From Ricinus communis (lineage: Eukaryota > Streptophyta > Magnoliopsida > Malpighiales > Euphorbiaceae), in contig NC_063257.1 in assembly GCF_019578655.1 (NCBI RefSeq), positions 29,564,362-29,628,361 of the forward strand: a stretch of 64,000 nucleotides of DNA. The letters are read 5' to 3'. The translations under genes and the position numbers were made by a program. The notes beneath the pieces were generated by a model that worked only from the letters and a program-made list of their open reading frames with translations, searched no databases and was not told the DNA's origin. Positions 32,610 through 45,800 of the stretch are shown one piece after another. Positions within the stretch are counted from its first letter, which is position 1, and every line of letters begins with the position of its first letter.

Positions 32610-35600
32610 ATTCATATATAACTCAACTCAAAAGCCAACCTTAATTTATTATATAATTTTAACTAACCCATTTTAATGTAAATATGGTGATTGTATGAAA
32701 AGAAATGTAACATATTAATGATTGGGTTCTAATATAATATCAAATATCAGGTTGGATTAAAAGAAAATGTAGATAGGAAACATAACCTTTTCATACTCTT
32801 ATGTACGTTTAAAATTTTAGTAGTTTTTGTTATTTAAAAAAAATTATGACATAATAAAAGTGAAAATTAAAACCAAGAATAAGTTTATTGATAAGGAAGA
32901 AGTTTAGATTTACAACTTTTACAAATATAAAAATTAAATAGAAAAATTCATTATTAAGCTGCCGAATTTTTAAACTTTTTTCTTTTAAATTTTTGAATTT
33001 TTATTTTGTTCTTTTAGCTGTTGTATTTTAATTTTTATTTAATAAAGTATTTATAAATATATTTTATAAGATCTTTTCTTGTTCTTTTGAGTTTTTATAT
33101 TTTTATTTTTAATTAATTAAAAACTGTTATTAGATATTTAATAAAAATATAAATAAAAATATAAAATTAAATAGAACAAAATAAAAATTAAAGAATTTAA
33201 TAAAATAAAAATAAAAGTTAAAAGGCTTAAAAAATACATATTGCCTGGACTACAATTCATTAATTAGTACGGCCTTTTGGTGATAGTCCCTAGTAATATT
33301 AAGCTATTTTTAAGAGAGCTAAAATAAAAAGAGAAAGAGAGAAAGACTGGTTTTGTCTATAATTTGGAAAGTGAAGAGGCTAAGGACAAAAGCAGAGGAA
33401 AAATAATTAGGAAAAAGAAGAATATGTATTGATTTTTTTTTTTTTCTTCTGAGCAATTAAAATAGAATATGTTTTGATCATGTGCACCCAAATACATAAT
33501 ATAGTGGAGAGTGATGGTGATGGTCAAAGCAAAAAGTCAAAGGACACATCCCTTAAAGTTGCCCCAAGTGGGTTTGGTTTGGTTGATAACTTTTTTCATG
33601 GAAATTGGAAAGAAATGGGCACAAAAAGACAATGAGAGAATAGAATGACAATGACATTGGAAATGGAGGATGAGAGAGTGAAAAGAAAGTTGGAACCTTT
33701 ATACATTTAATCTAATCCTCTCTTTATCTTTTTATTTATTTTTTATTTTTTTTATTTTTTATTTTTTTACTTTCTCTTATTTTCATAGAGCTTGTCAATT
33801 TTTAATCTCTTTTTATAAAGTTGTTTTTCTTTTTCATAAAAAGTTTTCTTACCTTACTTTTCATCATGTCAATTTTTTTAATAGATAATGGCTTTTTTAT
33901 CTTATTTTATAATAATAGAATTCTCCTCAATTAATATATTTGACACCATATAGTATTTTTGGAAAAGAATCTAAAACCAGGTCTCTTAATTTCATATTGT
34001 TAATTTTTGTATGGACAGTCAAATTTAATCGATAAATTTAATTATTTTATCTTTTTTTAATCATTGAGATTCTAAATTTTTTTAAATATCTTCATATTTT
34101 TGTGGAATTTATAATAATACTTTTATGAAATTTAGAATTCTCTTTATGAAATTTAAAGAATATGAAACGTTAAAAATAATAATTTTCGTTGATGTTGTAA
34201 TTGAATTAATTCAAATACTAAAAGTGTCTTGTGAATACAATTGAAAATACAAATATATATTATTTAAGTTAATTTCTTTTTTATATTTCTTAATTATACT
34301 TATTCTTACTTTAATTACTAATTAAGATGTATTTTATTTCCAATAAATAAAGGTTAATAATTTCTTATAAAAAGATTTACCTATAGTCTAATTGAAAATC
34401 AATAATAAATTATTATTCAACTCTTTTGATAGAATCAGCATTACATATGTGATTCAATCATAATCAATATTTGAATATAGTCAAAATTAAGAAGGGTTAA
34501 TCTTTTTTTAGAAAAAATATATATTATATTAATGAAAATTAATAACTATATTTTAATATAAAAAATAAAAATAAATGTCAAACATCAATAATAACATGTA
34601 AAAAAATTTACTTTTAATAATCATCAATCGTGTTGATAGAGTAGTAAATTGTAATTTTGCAGGAAGAATAATTTATTATGTTGCACTAAACCACATATAG
34701 ACTTTATAATTTTTCTTTTACAAGCTTGATTGTTTGAATGTTTAGTTAAATTTTTTTTTTCTTCACTACTTCCATAGAGGAAAAACCCAACACAACTGTA
34801 ATGAAGGAGTATAAAATTTCTATAAAAGGAGAACTCAATATCCCATAAAACCCCTCAAAGAATTACTAGTGTTTATTTATTAAAAGTAATTATAATAAAA
34901 AATAAAAGAATAGATCATCATCAAACTAAAAATGAGGCGATAGATAAAAAAATAAAATTTAAAAAAAATAAGAAAATAAAAAAAGAAAGAGGCGATAGAT
35001 AAAAAAATGAAATTTCAAAAAAATAAGAAAAATAAAAAAAGAAAGAGAAAGTCGGCTAGAGTTTTTAATAAGAAAATTATAGTTTTATTAATGTAATTTG
35101 AAAATTGCCATTTATTTATTTCATAATCTCAATTAAAATTAATATTATGATTTTAGATGTAGGGATAATGACACGATAATAAATATAAATATTATTTGAG
35201 CACATTATTTTTATTTCATGATTTCAATTAAAATATAATATTAAAAAATATACATATTTTCTTATTAAATATTAATAAATATATCTTGATATAAAAAATA
35301 AGAGTATATACTAAACATGAAAAAAATATATAAAAATATTTATTTTTACAACTATAAATCGTGTTGATGAAATAGTAAATTGTGAATTTGGAAGAAGTAT
35401 ACTTCACTCGATAGCAATAAACAACACATTGATATTATAATATTTTTTGATAAATCTAATTATTTAAATATCAAAATTTAAATTCTATATTCTCTGACTA
35501 CTAATATAAAAAGAATATTCAACATTCATAATACTACTCCTATAGAAGGAGGACCCATTATCTCCATTACTTCGATTAAAGGAGGAGCTATTATATTTAT

Positions 35601-37545
35601 ATTGATTTATTTAGACTTATTAAGATAAAATAAAAGAAAAAAGGGACCAACATGTTAATCTAAAAGATGATTGATACTGGACCAAACATGAAATTGGATA
35701 AGAACAAACAAATTGAAAGAAGAAAAATAATAATGATTGGACACGAGGGTATATTTTTTTTGGAATAAGATTCAATTTAGCCTTTGAACTTAGTAATGAA
35801 ATTTAATTTTAGTTTTTTTATTTTTTTTTAAATCAATTTAGTTTAAAATTTTTACTTTTTTTTTTTCTTCCCAAAATCATCCATTTGAGAGAGTGTAATC
35901 AACTCCCTATAAAAGAGATTAAATTGCTAAAAGATAATAAATTAATAACTCTTACTAATATTAAAAACATACAAAAAATTAGTATTCATCTAAAATCAAG
36001 TTTACTGGATATTGCTATACTCTATTTTGATATGGCCAAACTAAATACTTCTTTTTAACATAAAAGGACCATCTTATCCATCAATAAAAGTAATTAAAAG
36101 ATCATTGGACCATAATTTTTTCACCATAACCAAATATGTTTTTTTCTGATAAAGAAAATAATGGTTTAGTTTGTCTTTAAAAAAACTTTATTACTTAAAT
36201 TATTATTTTAATATTAAATAAAAATAATTATATTTAATTTATCTAGTAAATTATCCATATACATTTTATATTATCTTTTAGAATATTTAATTATTTTTAT
36301 ATTTCATTTATCTTTCAAATATGACTTATAAGATGAAGCATTGTTTTATTTTATAAGTTAATGTGTTTTAATAAAAATAAAATAATTATGTTTTGTTTAT
36401 CTTGATTAAAAGCATTTATAAACTTTAATTTTATATTTTTAATAATGACTACTTTTTAAAGATTTTTAAAAATTATTAAAAGGATTAAAAAATAAGAACT
36501 CTAAGAAAATTAAAGAGGAAGGTTTAATAAAATAAATATAAAATTAAATTTGAGAAATTTCTGTATGGCAATTCATTGATTTTACTTAACTTGATAAATT
36601 AACTTTATTATGGATAAAATAGTATTTTAAATCCAAAAAAAAAAAAAGATTTAATTTGGCCTTAACAGAATCAAATGCGATAAATATCATCACCCATAAA
36701 TTATATTGAAAAATAAAAGAAGCATATTTATAATAAAAACCTTCTAAAAGGATAATATAAAATCTATGTATATAGATATTTTACTAGATATAATAAATAT
36801 AATTCTTATATATTATTAATATCAAATAAATAATTTAAGTAAATAAAAGTTTTCAAAGACAAACTAAAAAGTTATGTTTTTTATTAGAAAAAAATAAAAA
36901 CATATTGCAATTTAGTTATGGCGAACAAGATCTATGAGTCTTTTCACGTTAAAATGAAATTTTCTAGTTTGGCTTTAACAAAAAACATAGTGTTTTCTAA
37001 TATCTACTTAAACTTTTTAAATTATAAAATATTCTTTTTAAGAATTAGTAAATTGGTTTTCATTTCATTTCAAAAAAATTAATCTTTAGCAACTCTCGCT
37101 TTTTCATCCAAAGACTAGTTTGAGCTAAAATAATAAAATTTTAAGTTAAAATAATCTAAGAAATTTATAAGGATCAAATTTAGGATTGTATTTGTCAACA
37201 TGCTTTTTGAAATTTCCTTTTTAACTTCCAAATTTTTTTTTTTTTTTTATAGACAAAATTGTTTTTTGAGATAAGTAAATAAATTGATATATTTCTAAAA
37301 CCAATTTTTTTTTTTGATAAAAACAGTTTATAAAACATTAATTTATTAAATTATAAAATTATAAATATATATTTTAATACCCAATAATAATCTAAAACAG
37401 ACTCTTTTAAAATCTCGTTCCAAATTTTTTAAATAAAGATCATGATTTGTTTTGTTGATTTAATAATCACTAGTTCAGTAGTTTTATTTAATTATTTATT
37501 TAAAATGAACTTGTAACAATTTTTAAATAACAAAAACTAAAATCA
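32610..37545. other. AT-rich intergenic DNA, no gene seen
   Basis: Nearly 5 kb without a protein-like frame. The patch 33300-33720 is purine-rich and more complex but gives no gene. A 55-bp tandem duplication lies at 34934-35044, and a diverged ~300-bp duplication links about 34540-34860 with 35270-35600 (shared ATCGTGTTGAT and AGTAGTAAATTGT-type landmarks). Confidence 0.55.
34934..35044 (+). repeat. 55-bp tandem duplication
   Basis: Two adjacent copies starting GAGGCGATAGATAAAAAAAT (34934-34988 and 34989-35044), differing by a few bases. Confidence 0.85.
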
Positions 37546-37554
37546 ATTTATTAT

Positions 37555-37715
37555 GGTAATTTACATTGGCAGTACCTGGAATTTAGGGGTTATATTACAA
37601 CCGTCCCTCATCTTCATTTTGTATTACAAATCTATCTCAACTTCAATTAATGTGACAGAAAATTCCAAATCGTCACTCGACTGTTAGCCAAGTAACGTAC
37701 AATACATGTGGTAGT
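37555..37715 (+). repeat. Left terminal inverted repeat of the MULE
   Basis: Pairs with 41083-41238 on the opposite strand at roughly 85-90% similarity by eye, with small indels. Confidence 0.85.
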
Positions 37716-37859
37716 CTGCATCTTGAAATAACTTTAAAAAAAAGACATGTCAGCTTAAAATAACACGTCAATTTTTTCATTAAGCTCATTAGATCGAGCT
37801 TATATATTCCTTTTACCTTTAGCTCGGAACTCGCCCTTTCTTTTCTTCTGTCTACAAAC

Positions 37860-38345
37860 CCTAGAAATCACGAGCTTTGTACTACAATGGCTATGAGGAA
37901 AATAACACGGCAATCGAGCTTGAGAGTTATGATCGAGTTCCTTACTCCATCCATCAAGTTGACTGTCAATGTGGTGTGCCGGCTAGAATGTGGGTATCTT
38001 GGTTTGAGAAGAACCCTAAAAGAAGGTTTATGAAGTGTGTTGAACAAAGTTGCCGGTTCTTCATATAGTACGATGAACCATTAAGTGAGCATATTTAATT
38101 TTTACTAAACAAATTGAAAAGAGCATAGACTAATCCGGGTAGGGAGCTTTCTTTTTGAAGTTCTTGGCTGAGAAAGCAAGTTATGACGATGGAATATGAG
38201 ATTAAAATGTTGAAAGAAAAAGTGAAGAAGATGGTTGAGTCCGAGACACAATTGAAAGCTTTAAAGCCAATGAAGGGGCTCCTATAAATTGCTTTGGTTG
38301 TATTTGTTGCTATTATTTTATGTTTCTTTTTCTTAGAAGCTTAAG
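37860..38345 (+). pseudogene. GRF zinc finger / coiled-coil / transmembrane protein carried by the MULE, broken
   Basis: The frame starting near 37877 reads a GRF-type zinc finger: CQCGVPARMWVSW, then NPKRRFMKC, then CRFF, where Cys residues and the NPxRRF motif fit the family. A TAG at 38066-38068 stands where the terminal Trp of the finger is expected (TGG to TAG). After a short gap that may be an intron or decay, a heptad-like Lys/Glu-rich stretch (MEYEIKMLKEKVKKMVESE) is followed by a stop and a hydrophobic segment (IALVVFVAIILCFFFLEA) that looks like a membrane anchor. This finger-coil-membrane plan resembles the widespread plant family annotated as At4g04775-like. A TATA-like TTATATAT lies at about 37799. 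The function in the element is unknown. No in-frame ATG is obvious for the finger frame. Confidence 0.65.
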
Positions 38346-38659
38346 TTTTAGTAAGGTATTGTAGCTAAAGAAAATTTGTTATATGGTACTTTTTTAATTA
38401 ATCTAATGAAGTTATGGTGGCTAGTATGAAATTTTATTTTACTCATATGAATAGTAATTACTATTAACAAAAAAATTGACACAAAGATAGACACTTTCTC
38501 CATTAAAATCATATAATATGATCACATAGTAAATGTTTCAAGTTGAAACTGAATAATGAAGCATAATACTTTTTTCAAATTTGAAATACAAAATAGTTAT
38601 GGTTATACCCTGAACGCACCCTATCTAAAAATAAAATCAAAGTCAATAGCCACAAAATA

Positions 38660-41040
38660 GCATAAAAGAACAACTTTAATTAATTTTTTGATTTTTTTCC
38701 AGCTTGCTTGTATCTTGAAGGCACTTCCCTTCCCCACTGTCTTGGCCTCTTGACTCTTGTCTCCTTGCTATGTTGAGGTTCTGATAGAGTTTAGCTTGAT
38801 TGAGTTGGATGTCTTTCGGGATTTTGACCAACTGTGGACCTCTGGATGCCACTTTCATGCATATTCCCTGATTGTGTAGGAAATGCATTGTCTATCCAGC
38901 TCGAATCCTACATGAAAGAGGAAACAATAATAGATTAATGGCTATATAATCAACAATAAATGTATACATCTCAAACTTACAACTTGTTCATCAATGGAAC
39001 CAAGGGCACTTTGTTGTGTGGTATCCCCATATTGGCAATACCTATACCATTGTCTCCCATATTGGCAACACTAGTTGATGTCCGAGACAAATTTAATTAA
39101 TCATAACTAAAAAAGGGACCAATCAGAATAAATCTAAAACATAATAAGATATATACGCACATTAGGTTGGTTGGTTTTATTGTACCTCTTATTATGCCAT
39201 ACCTTACCACATGCACTACACTTGATAGATATAATTCCTTTTCTTCCTAAATTTTGTTTCACCTTGTTCTTTTTTCCCTTATGTTGGATTTCCTCAGCTT
39301 CCTTCCTTCTTGCTTTAGCCTTCCTCCCCCCTTTCTTCTTGATAGGTGTTAGAGGTAAAATTATTCCTTGTGGATTAGGATGCTTTTCCCACATATGAGG
39401 CCCATTCAAAGGATTGATAAAATGACTATATACCCTAAGGTAGGTCTCCTTATTGTAGCAATTATTTACAAAGTCTTCTGGTTCCTCATTATTCTCAAAT
39501 ATGCAGCAATAAGTATGCATACAAGGAATGCCTATAAGCTCCCACCTCCTACATGTGCAGGTTCTTCCTTCCATGTCCATAATAAACTGCCTATCCACAC
39601 TATACACTTGTACTTTTGGTCCATCAGAAATGGTTGTTGTAAATTCAAAAGCTGATTTTTTCATTTTCTCCAACTTTTTCTAAATCTTAGAGCATAGTTT
39701 CCCCTTTAATTTCCTGCCATATTTCTGCTTATTATGAATCCTCTTCATGATCTGTATTCTAATATCTCAAACCTAGTAATAATGGGCCTTTCCCTAGCAT
39801 CCAAGATATATTTGTTGAAGCTTTCAAAGAGATTATTCAACAACATATCACACTTTGCAGTTGTGGTGAAGCAAGCTTTACTACAATGCTCTAGGGGTTT
39901 CTCATTTAGTCATTTTCTTACAGCCTCACTTTTTTCTCAATCTCATTTAACCAATGCTTGAGTTTTGTAGCATATGATGCTTTTGCAACATTTTGCATAA
40001 AATTTCTTAAATCATCATCTTTAAACTTGCTCTTGAAATTTGTCTCCATATAGATAATTTGTGCTCTGAGTTAGAGAAATTCTTCTCAACATTTTTTATA
40101 AGTCCTTGCCACACATATTGTATCATTTGTTACAAAAGTAAAATAATTAAATAGATGTATTTGTGGTAATGGGATACCTTTTGTCTATCACTCATGAAAA
40201 AAGTGATGAGAGTTGTGCATCTCCAAATCTTCTTTAGTAGGCCTAGGAACCATTCCCAATTTACTGTGTTCTCAACCTTGACCTTAGCAAATGTAATTGG
40301 GAACATGCAGTCATTTAGATCTATCCCAGTTGTTGCTAGAAGTTGGCCTCTATAAGTCCTTTTCAAGAAACATCCATCTAGACATACTAATGGTCTGCAA
40401 CCATCAATAAAACCATTCTGCAAACCAGAAAAACATATATACATACCCTCAAACTTCCCTCTAGGTTCTATAAACTCAACTATAGAACCAAAATTTGTTA
40501 ATAATTCTAGCTTATAATCATACAATTTCCCTTATTATAAGTCCTCATCACCATTAATAGTCTTTAAAACCTAATCCCTAGCCCTCCATGCCTTCATCCT
40601 ATCAATGTTTAATTTCAAATCCTTCTTCACTCTCTTAATTACACTCTTTAAATCTCTACAAGTATCTATCCTAAACTCATCAAGATATTTATCTGCAATA
40701 AATTTTGATTTCACATGGAAGTTTGTATGGACTTTTCTACATGTGTGCTTTAGGTTGAAAGACCTAACTTGGAATGTCCCCTCTTCTGGATTTTTAAGTC
40801 TAAACTTACTTGCAAAATCCAGAAATCACATTGTCTTCTATAACATTTAGCCCTCACTCTATTCTTGTCATTTTTGGGGAAATGCAATTGGTACCTGTGT
40901 TTAATACCATATTGTTTGCAAGCTAGTTTAAACTCGTCCTTATTCTTGAATAACATACCAATCTCAAACTTAGGGTTCTCCAAGTTCCTCTCAGTACTGA
41001 ATTTGGATACTTTACTTTCTTCTATTTTGTACCACTCTCA
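38660..41040 (-). pseudogene. MULE (MuDR-family) transposase, broken
   Basis: Minus-strand pieces, N- to C-terminal: 40983-40750 has a MuDR DNA-binding-type domain (FKLACKQYGIKHRYQLHF, CYRRQCDFWI). 40525-40130 has the MULE transposase core (FIDGCRPLVCLDGCFLKR, GQLLATTGIDLNDCMFPI, NWEWFLGLLKKI). 39673-39134 has the SWIM zinc finger (CTCRRWELIGIPCMH), then WEKHPNPQGIILPLTP and a CX2CX4HX4C-like knuckle. 38888-38676 may be the C-terminal tail. The pieces lie in different frames with stops between. Gene direction is inward from the right TIR. An intact protein would cut and join the element ends. Confidence 0.88.
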
Positions 41041-41082
41041 GTATCAAAACTTGAGCACTTTAGTCTTCATCAGACTCTCGGC

Positions 41083-41238
41083 CACGTGTGTACTCCATTA
41101 CTTAGCTAACAGTCGAGTGATGGTTTGGAGTTTTCTATCACATTAATTGAAATTAAGATAGATTTGTGATATAAAATGAAGATGATGGACCGTTATGATA
41201 CAACCCTAAATTTCAGGGACCGTCAATGTAAATTACTC
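41083..41238 (-). repeat. Right terminal inverted repeat of the MULE
   Basis: Reverse complement pairs with 37555-37715; both carry the CGACTGTTAGC and TTCATTTT(G/A)TAT landmarks. Confidence 0.85.
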
Positions 41239-41636
41239 ATTTATTACAAATTTATTAATATATTTATATAACGAATTTTTATATATGGAATCCTTGCTCA
41301 ATTTGAAGGAATAACTAAAGAAAATATCTATTTTTATGGATATATCTTCTTTTTATTTTTAATACCTATAATTTTTAATCAAATTAATAATATCTTAAAT
41401 GTGAAATAGTTAATGGTCATTCCCAATAAGTAATAGAGTTGACTTCGAGCTTCATTCTTGAAATATATCAAAAATTCATAAAAAAATAAAAAAAATAATT
41501 CATTAGTGAACAAACTCAAATTTATAATGACAAGAACAATTGTATACCTACAAAATAAAAATAATAAGAAAAAATAGCTTGAGGTTTATAGTGATGTTGT
41601 CCTTTAAGGATTATTTCGTTCTCACAATAAATGAAT

Positions 41637-41780
41637 TGTTACGATAATATTAAAATGTTTAGGTTATATTGGATATCTGTCATTATGTCTATTGATAGAT
41701 TTCCTTATATAAATAGAATTTTATCTCTGTAACCCTCTACACCTATAAGTAAATGTTAAAATCAATGAAATATATAAACA

Positions 41781-41818
<38 letters not shown>

Positions 41819-41911
41819 AAAATTACTCTATCTTTTCTTTCCATTTTCTTTGTTCTTGATTTTTATTTTACAACACTCTTTATTCTTCTTCTTATTCTTT
41901 ATTTCACAACA
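41637..41911 (+). repeat. 5' LTR of the second copia element
   Basis: Begins TGTTACGATAATATTAAAAT and ends TTTATTTCACAACA. It contains (TA)n and (GA)n tracts at about 41783-41818 that are much shorter in the 3' LTR. A TATATAAATAG TATA-like motif lies near 41715. Confidence 0.85.
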
Positions 41912-42419
41912 TATTATCAGCACAATTGCTTAAAACAAGATTTAAAGTAGAGCTTTTTTTTTCTTGTCATATTTTAAAAAAATTGCATGAAACTATATTC
42001 TGTCTTTATTGAATTTATTATTGAATTTACAAGAACCCAATTTGATAGTCCTAATGAGTATATAGCACCTATTTATTTATTCAAAATTTTTGGTCTTCTT
42101 TTTCATTTCTCCTTCCCTTTCTTCAAACTCCGATTCGTATTTAGCACAAATTCTATCGACCAAAGTATAAGTTGAGGATATCTCAGTATTGAGCCCACTT
42201 CCTAAATAGATCAATAGCCCGCCTTCCTAGTAATTAGTTTTATGGCTTTTGAAATTTTACTAAAATTCATTTGTTTTAGTCAAATACTAGTTTATATTGC
42301 AATTATAATTTTATTTGTATACTTTGTAGGATTATAGTTCTATTTTATTTTTATCTTATTTTATTTATTTTATTTTTATCTTATAGACATATTATCTAAT
42401 ATTAGTTAATGTTAATTAA

Positions 42420-42860
42420 TTTCTAGTTCTTGAAGAACTAGTGTTATATATAGTTCCTAAAGAACTTATTTTATAAATTTTAGTTCCTGAAGAATTTGTA
42501 TTATAAATTTTAGTTTCTAAAAGAACTTGTATTATAAATTTTAGTTCCTGAAGGACTTGTATCATAAACTTTAGTTCCTGAAGAATTTGCATTATAAATT
42601 CTAGTTTCTAAAGAACTTATATTATAAATTTTAGTTCTTGAAGAACTTGTATTATAAATTCTAGTTCCTAAAGAACTAATAATATTTTTAGTTCCTGAAG
42701 AACTAATTAAATAAATAGCTAAAGGTATAAATTTTTGAAGAATTTTGACTATAAGTTCCTGAAGAACTAAGTATCTTGAAATCTAGTATCCCAATTTATT
42801 AAGGAATTAATATTTTATGTTCCTGAAGTATTAAATATATTAGTCTTTAAAAGATTGATA
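42420..42860 (+). repeat. Tandem array of ~30-bp hairpin units in the copia leader
   Basis: About 12-14 units, each with a short inverted repeat of the form AGTTC-CTGAA-GAACT. Units from 42481 to 42662 start every 30 bases (42481, 42511, 42542, 42572, 42602, 42632, 42662); those at either end are more irregular. All three forward frames contain stops within each unit, so the array is not coding in sense. Transcribed, it would form a row of small stem-loops. Arms change together in several units (for example TTCTAAAGAA beside TTCCTGAAGAA), although other units are mispaired. Confidence 0.85.
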
Positions 42861-45800
42861 CTAATTGGTGTGTTATTTATAAAGATAAAATATTTTGGAT
42901 CCTACTCAATTATTAGTAGATTAAGAACAAATGATGTAGATTTATGTCTTGCAAATAGTGGTACCACGCACACCATATTAAGAGATAATAAATATTTTTC
43001 TCACTTAAAAATGGGAGAAACTTATGTCAATACAATATCTGGTAGTAAAAGAATAATTGAAGGCTTTGGAAAAGCAAATATGTTACTACCTGGATGTACA
43101 TAGTTTTTTTATTAAAAATGTATTATTCTTCCAAAAATCTCGTAGAAATTTATTGAGCTTTAAAGATTCGCTAAAATGGATATCATATTGAAACTAAAAA
43201 TATGAAAGATATTGAATATCTCTATATTACAACCCTCACAATGAGAAAGAAATGTGTATTGGAGAAATTACCTGCTTTCTTTTCTAGCTTATATTACACA
43301 TATATGTGTACTATTGAAACATATATGTTAGTAAACTATAAGTTTACTGACCTAAATATTTATTTTATTTAGCATGGTCGATTAGGTCATCCTGGATCAA
43401 CAATGATGCAAACAATTATTGAAAGCTCTTATGGCCATCCATTGAAGAATTAGAAGATTCTTCAATCTAATGAATTCTCATGTTAAGCTTGCTGTTAAGG
43501 AAAATTGATTATTAGGCCTTCATTGAGCAAAATTTAAAATGAACCACTTAGATTTATGGAACGTATACAAGATGATATTTGTGGCCAATTCATTCACCAT
43601 GTGATCATTTAAATATTTTATAGTGTTAATAGTTGCATCAACAAGATGGTCACATATATGTTTATTATCAACTCGACATCTAGCATTTGCAGGATTACTT
43701 GCTCAAATAATTCGATTAAGAATATAGTTCTATAATATGCTTTTAAGATAATTTGTCTTGATAATGTTGGTAAATTTACATTTAAGGCCTTTAATGATTA
43801 TTACATGTCAATTGGAGTAACTGTTGAACATCCAGTAGCTCATGTTCATACTCAAAATGGTTTAGCATAATCTTTTATCAAACGTCTCTAATTAATAGCT
43901 AGGCCATTGCTTATAAAAATAAACCTCCTAATAATTATTTGGGGACATGCAATTTTACATGCATCAACTATTATTTGCATCAGGCTAACTAGTTATCATA
44001 AATTTTCACAATTACAGTTGGTTTCTGGCCAAGAGACAAATATTTTCCATTTGAGAACTTTTGGATATGTTGTTTATGTCCCAATTGATCCCCTACATTG
44101 CACAAAAATAAGACCTCAGAGGAGATTGGGAATATATATTGGATATGAATCTCCATCTATAGTTATATACCTTGAACCATTAACGGAGGATGTCTTTATT
44201 GTGAGATTTAATAATTATCATTTTGATGAGGATTTGTTTCCTAAGTTGGGGGAGAGAGCAAGCAATTAGAGAAACAAATTGTTTGGAATGAGCCATCATT
44301 AAATCATCTTGATCCTTATTCAAAACAATATGAACTAAAAGTTCAAAAGATCATTCATTTGTAAAATATAATAAACTAATTACCAGATGCATTTTGTGAT
44401 CCAAAAAGAGTTATTAAATCTCATATACAAGTTGAAAATGCTCCAGCTAGAATTGATGTCCTAGTAGGACTACATGTTAATATTATAGCAAATGAGTCAA
44501 TGTCATATCAGAAGCATGGTAGGCCACCTGATTCCAAGGATAAAAATCCAAGAAAGAAAAGAGAAGAAAATAAACTAAGTGACAATCCAAAAATTGATGT
44601 TCATGAAGAGTCTATAACAAAAGATATATGTTAACAAGTAATCTCAGAAAAGGTTCAAATGCATAAAGATAATGAAAACAATGAGATATCAATCAACTAT
44701 GTCACTTCAGGTAAGAGATCAAACCAGAGTGAAACTATTGTCAATAATGTATTTGCATATGCAGTGATAATTAATATTGCAAAAGAAAGTGAGGACATTG
44801 AACTTAAGTCTGTCATTGAATATCGACAAAGAAATGATTGGCATAAATGGAAAGATGTAATCCAGGAAGAATAAAACTCATTAGAAAAATACCAAGTCTT
44901 TGGGCCCATTATTTTAATACTTGAAGATATTAAGCCAATAGGCTATAAATGAATTTTTTTTGCTTAAACCTAATAAGAAAAATGAAATTATGAGATAGAA
45001 AGCCTGACTTGTAGCATAAGAATTCTCGCAAAGACCTAACATTGATTATGAAAAAACTTATTCCGCAGTTGTGGATGAAATTACATTTAGATTTTTAATT
45101 AGCTTGGTAAGTTTAAAAAGACTTCATATGCATCTTATGGATTTTGTTACAACTTATTTATATGGATCACTTAATAATGATATTTATATGAAAGTTCCTG
45201 AAAGACTAAAAATGCCTGAAGTATGTAGCTCAAAACCATGAGAGATATATTCTATTAAGCTACAATAATCCTTGTATGGATTAAAACAATATGGATGAAT
45301 GTGGTATAACTGCCTAAGCAAATATCTTTTGAAGGAAGGATATATTAACAATTTAATTGGTCCATCTGTTTATATTAAAAAGCCAACTTCTAGTTTTTCT
45401 ATAATTGCAGTTTATGTTGATGATTTAAACATCATTGGGACTCTTGAAGAATTGACAGAAACCGTAATTTATTTAAAAAATAAATTTAAAATGAAAGATT
45501 CAGGACAAATAAAATTTTATCTCGGCCTGCAGATTGAATATTTATTTGGAGGGATTTTTATTCATCAGTCAACTTATACTAAAAAGATATTAAAACATTT
45601 TAATATGGATAAATCTCATCCAATGAGTTCTTCTATGATTTTTAGACACTTGGATGTGAAAAAGGACCATTTTCGTTCTCGGGAAGATGGTGAAGAAATA
45701 TTTAGTCCAGAAGTACTATATCTTAGTGCTATTGGAGCATTAATGTATCTTGCTAATTGTATAAGACCTGATATAGCATTTTTTGTAAATTTGCTAGCAA

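Larger units (their letters stand above)
37555..41238. mobile_element. Mutator-like element (MULE, 3684 bp) with two convergent genes
   Basis: Terminal inverted repeats of about 150 bases: the left end reads GGTAATTTACATTGGCAGTA and the reverse complement of the right end GAGTAATTTACATTGACGGT, staying similar through ATTAATGTGA(C/T)AGAAAA and CACTCGACTGTTAGC. The flanking 9-mers are ATTTATTAT (37546-37554) and ATTTATTAC (41239-41247), an 8/9 match to the 9-bp duplication expected of Mutator. A minus-strand transposase starts just inside the right TIR, and a plus-strand GRF zinc finger gene starts just inside the left TIR. Both are broken. Confidence 0.9.

Noticed and set aside
39171..39961. 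Plus-strand frames of 75-95 codons
   Set aside because: They are antisense to the MULE transposase SWIM-finger region and carry Phe/Leu-rich shadow translations.
42420..42860. Regular palindromic repeats resembling a CRISPR array
   Set aside because: The whole 30-bp unit repeats, with no unique spacers. It lies inside a plant copia element between LTR and protease.
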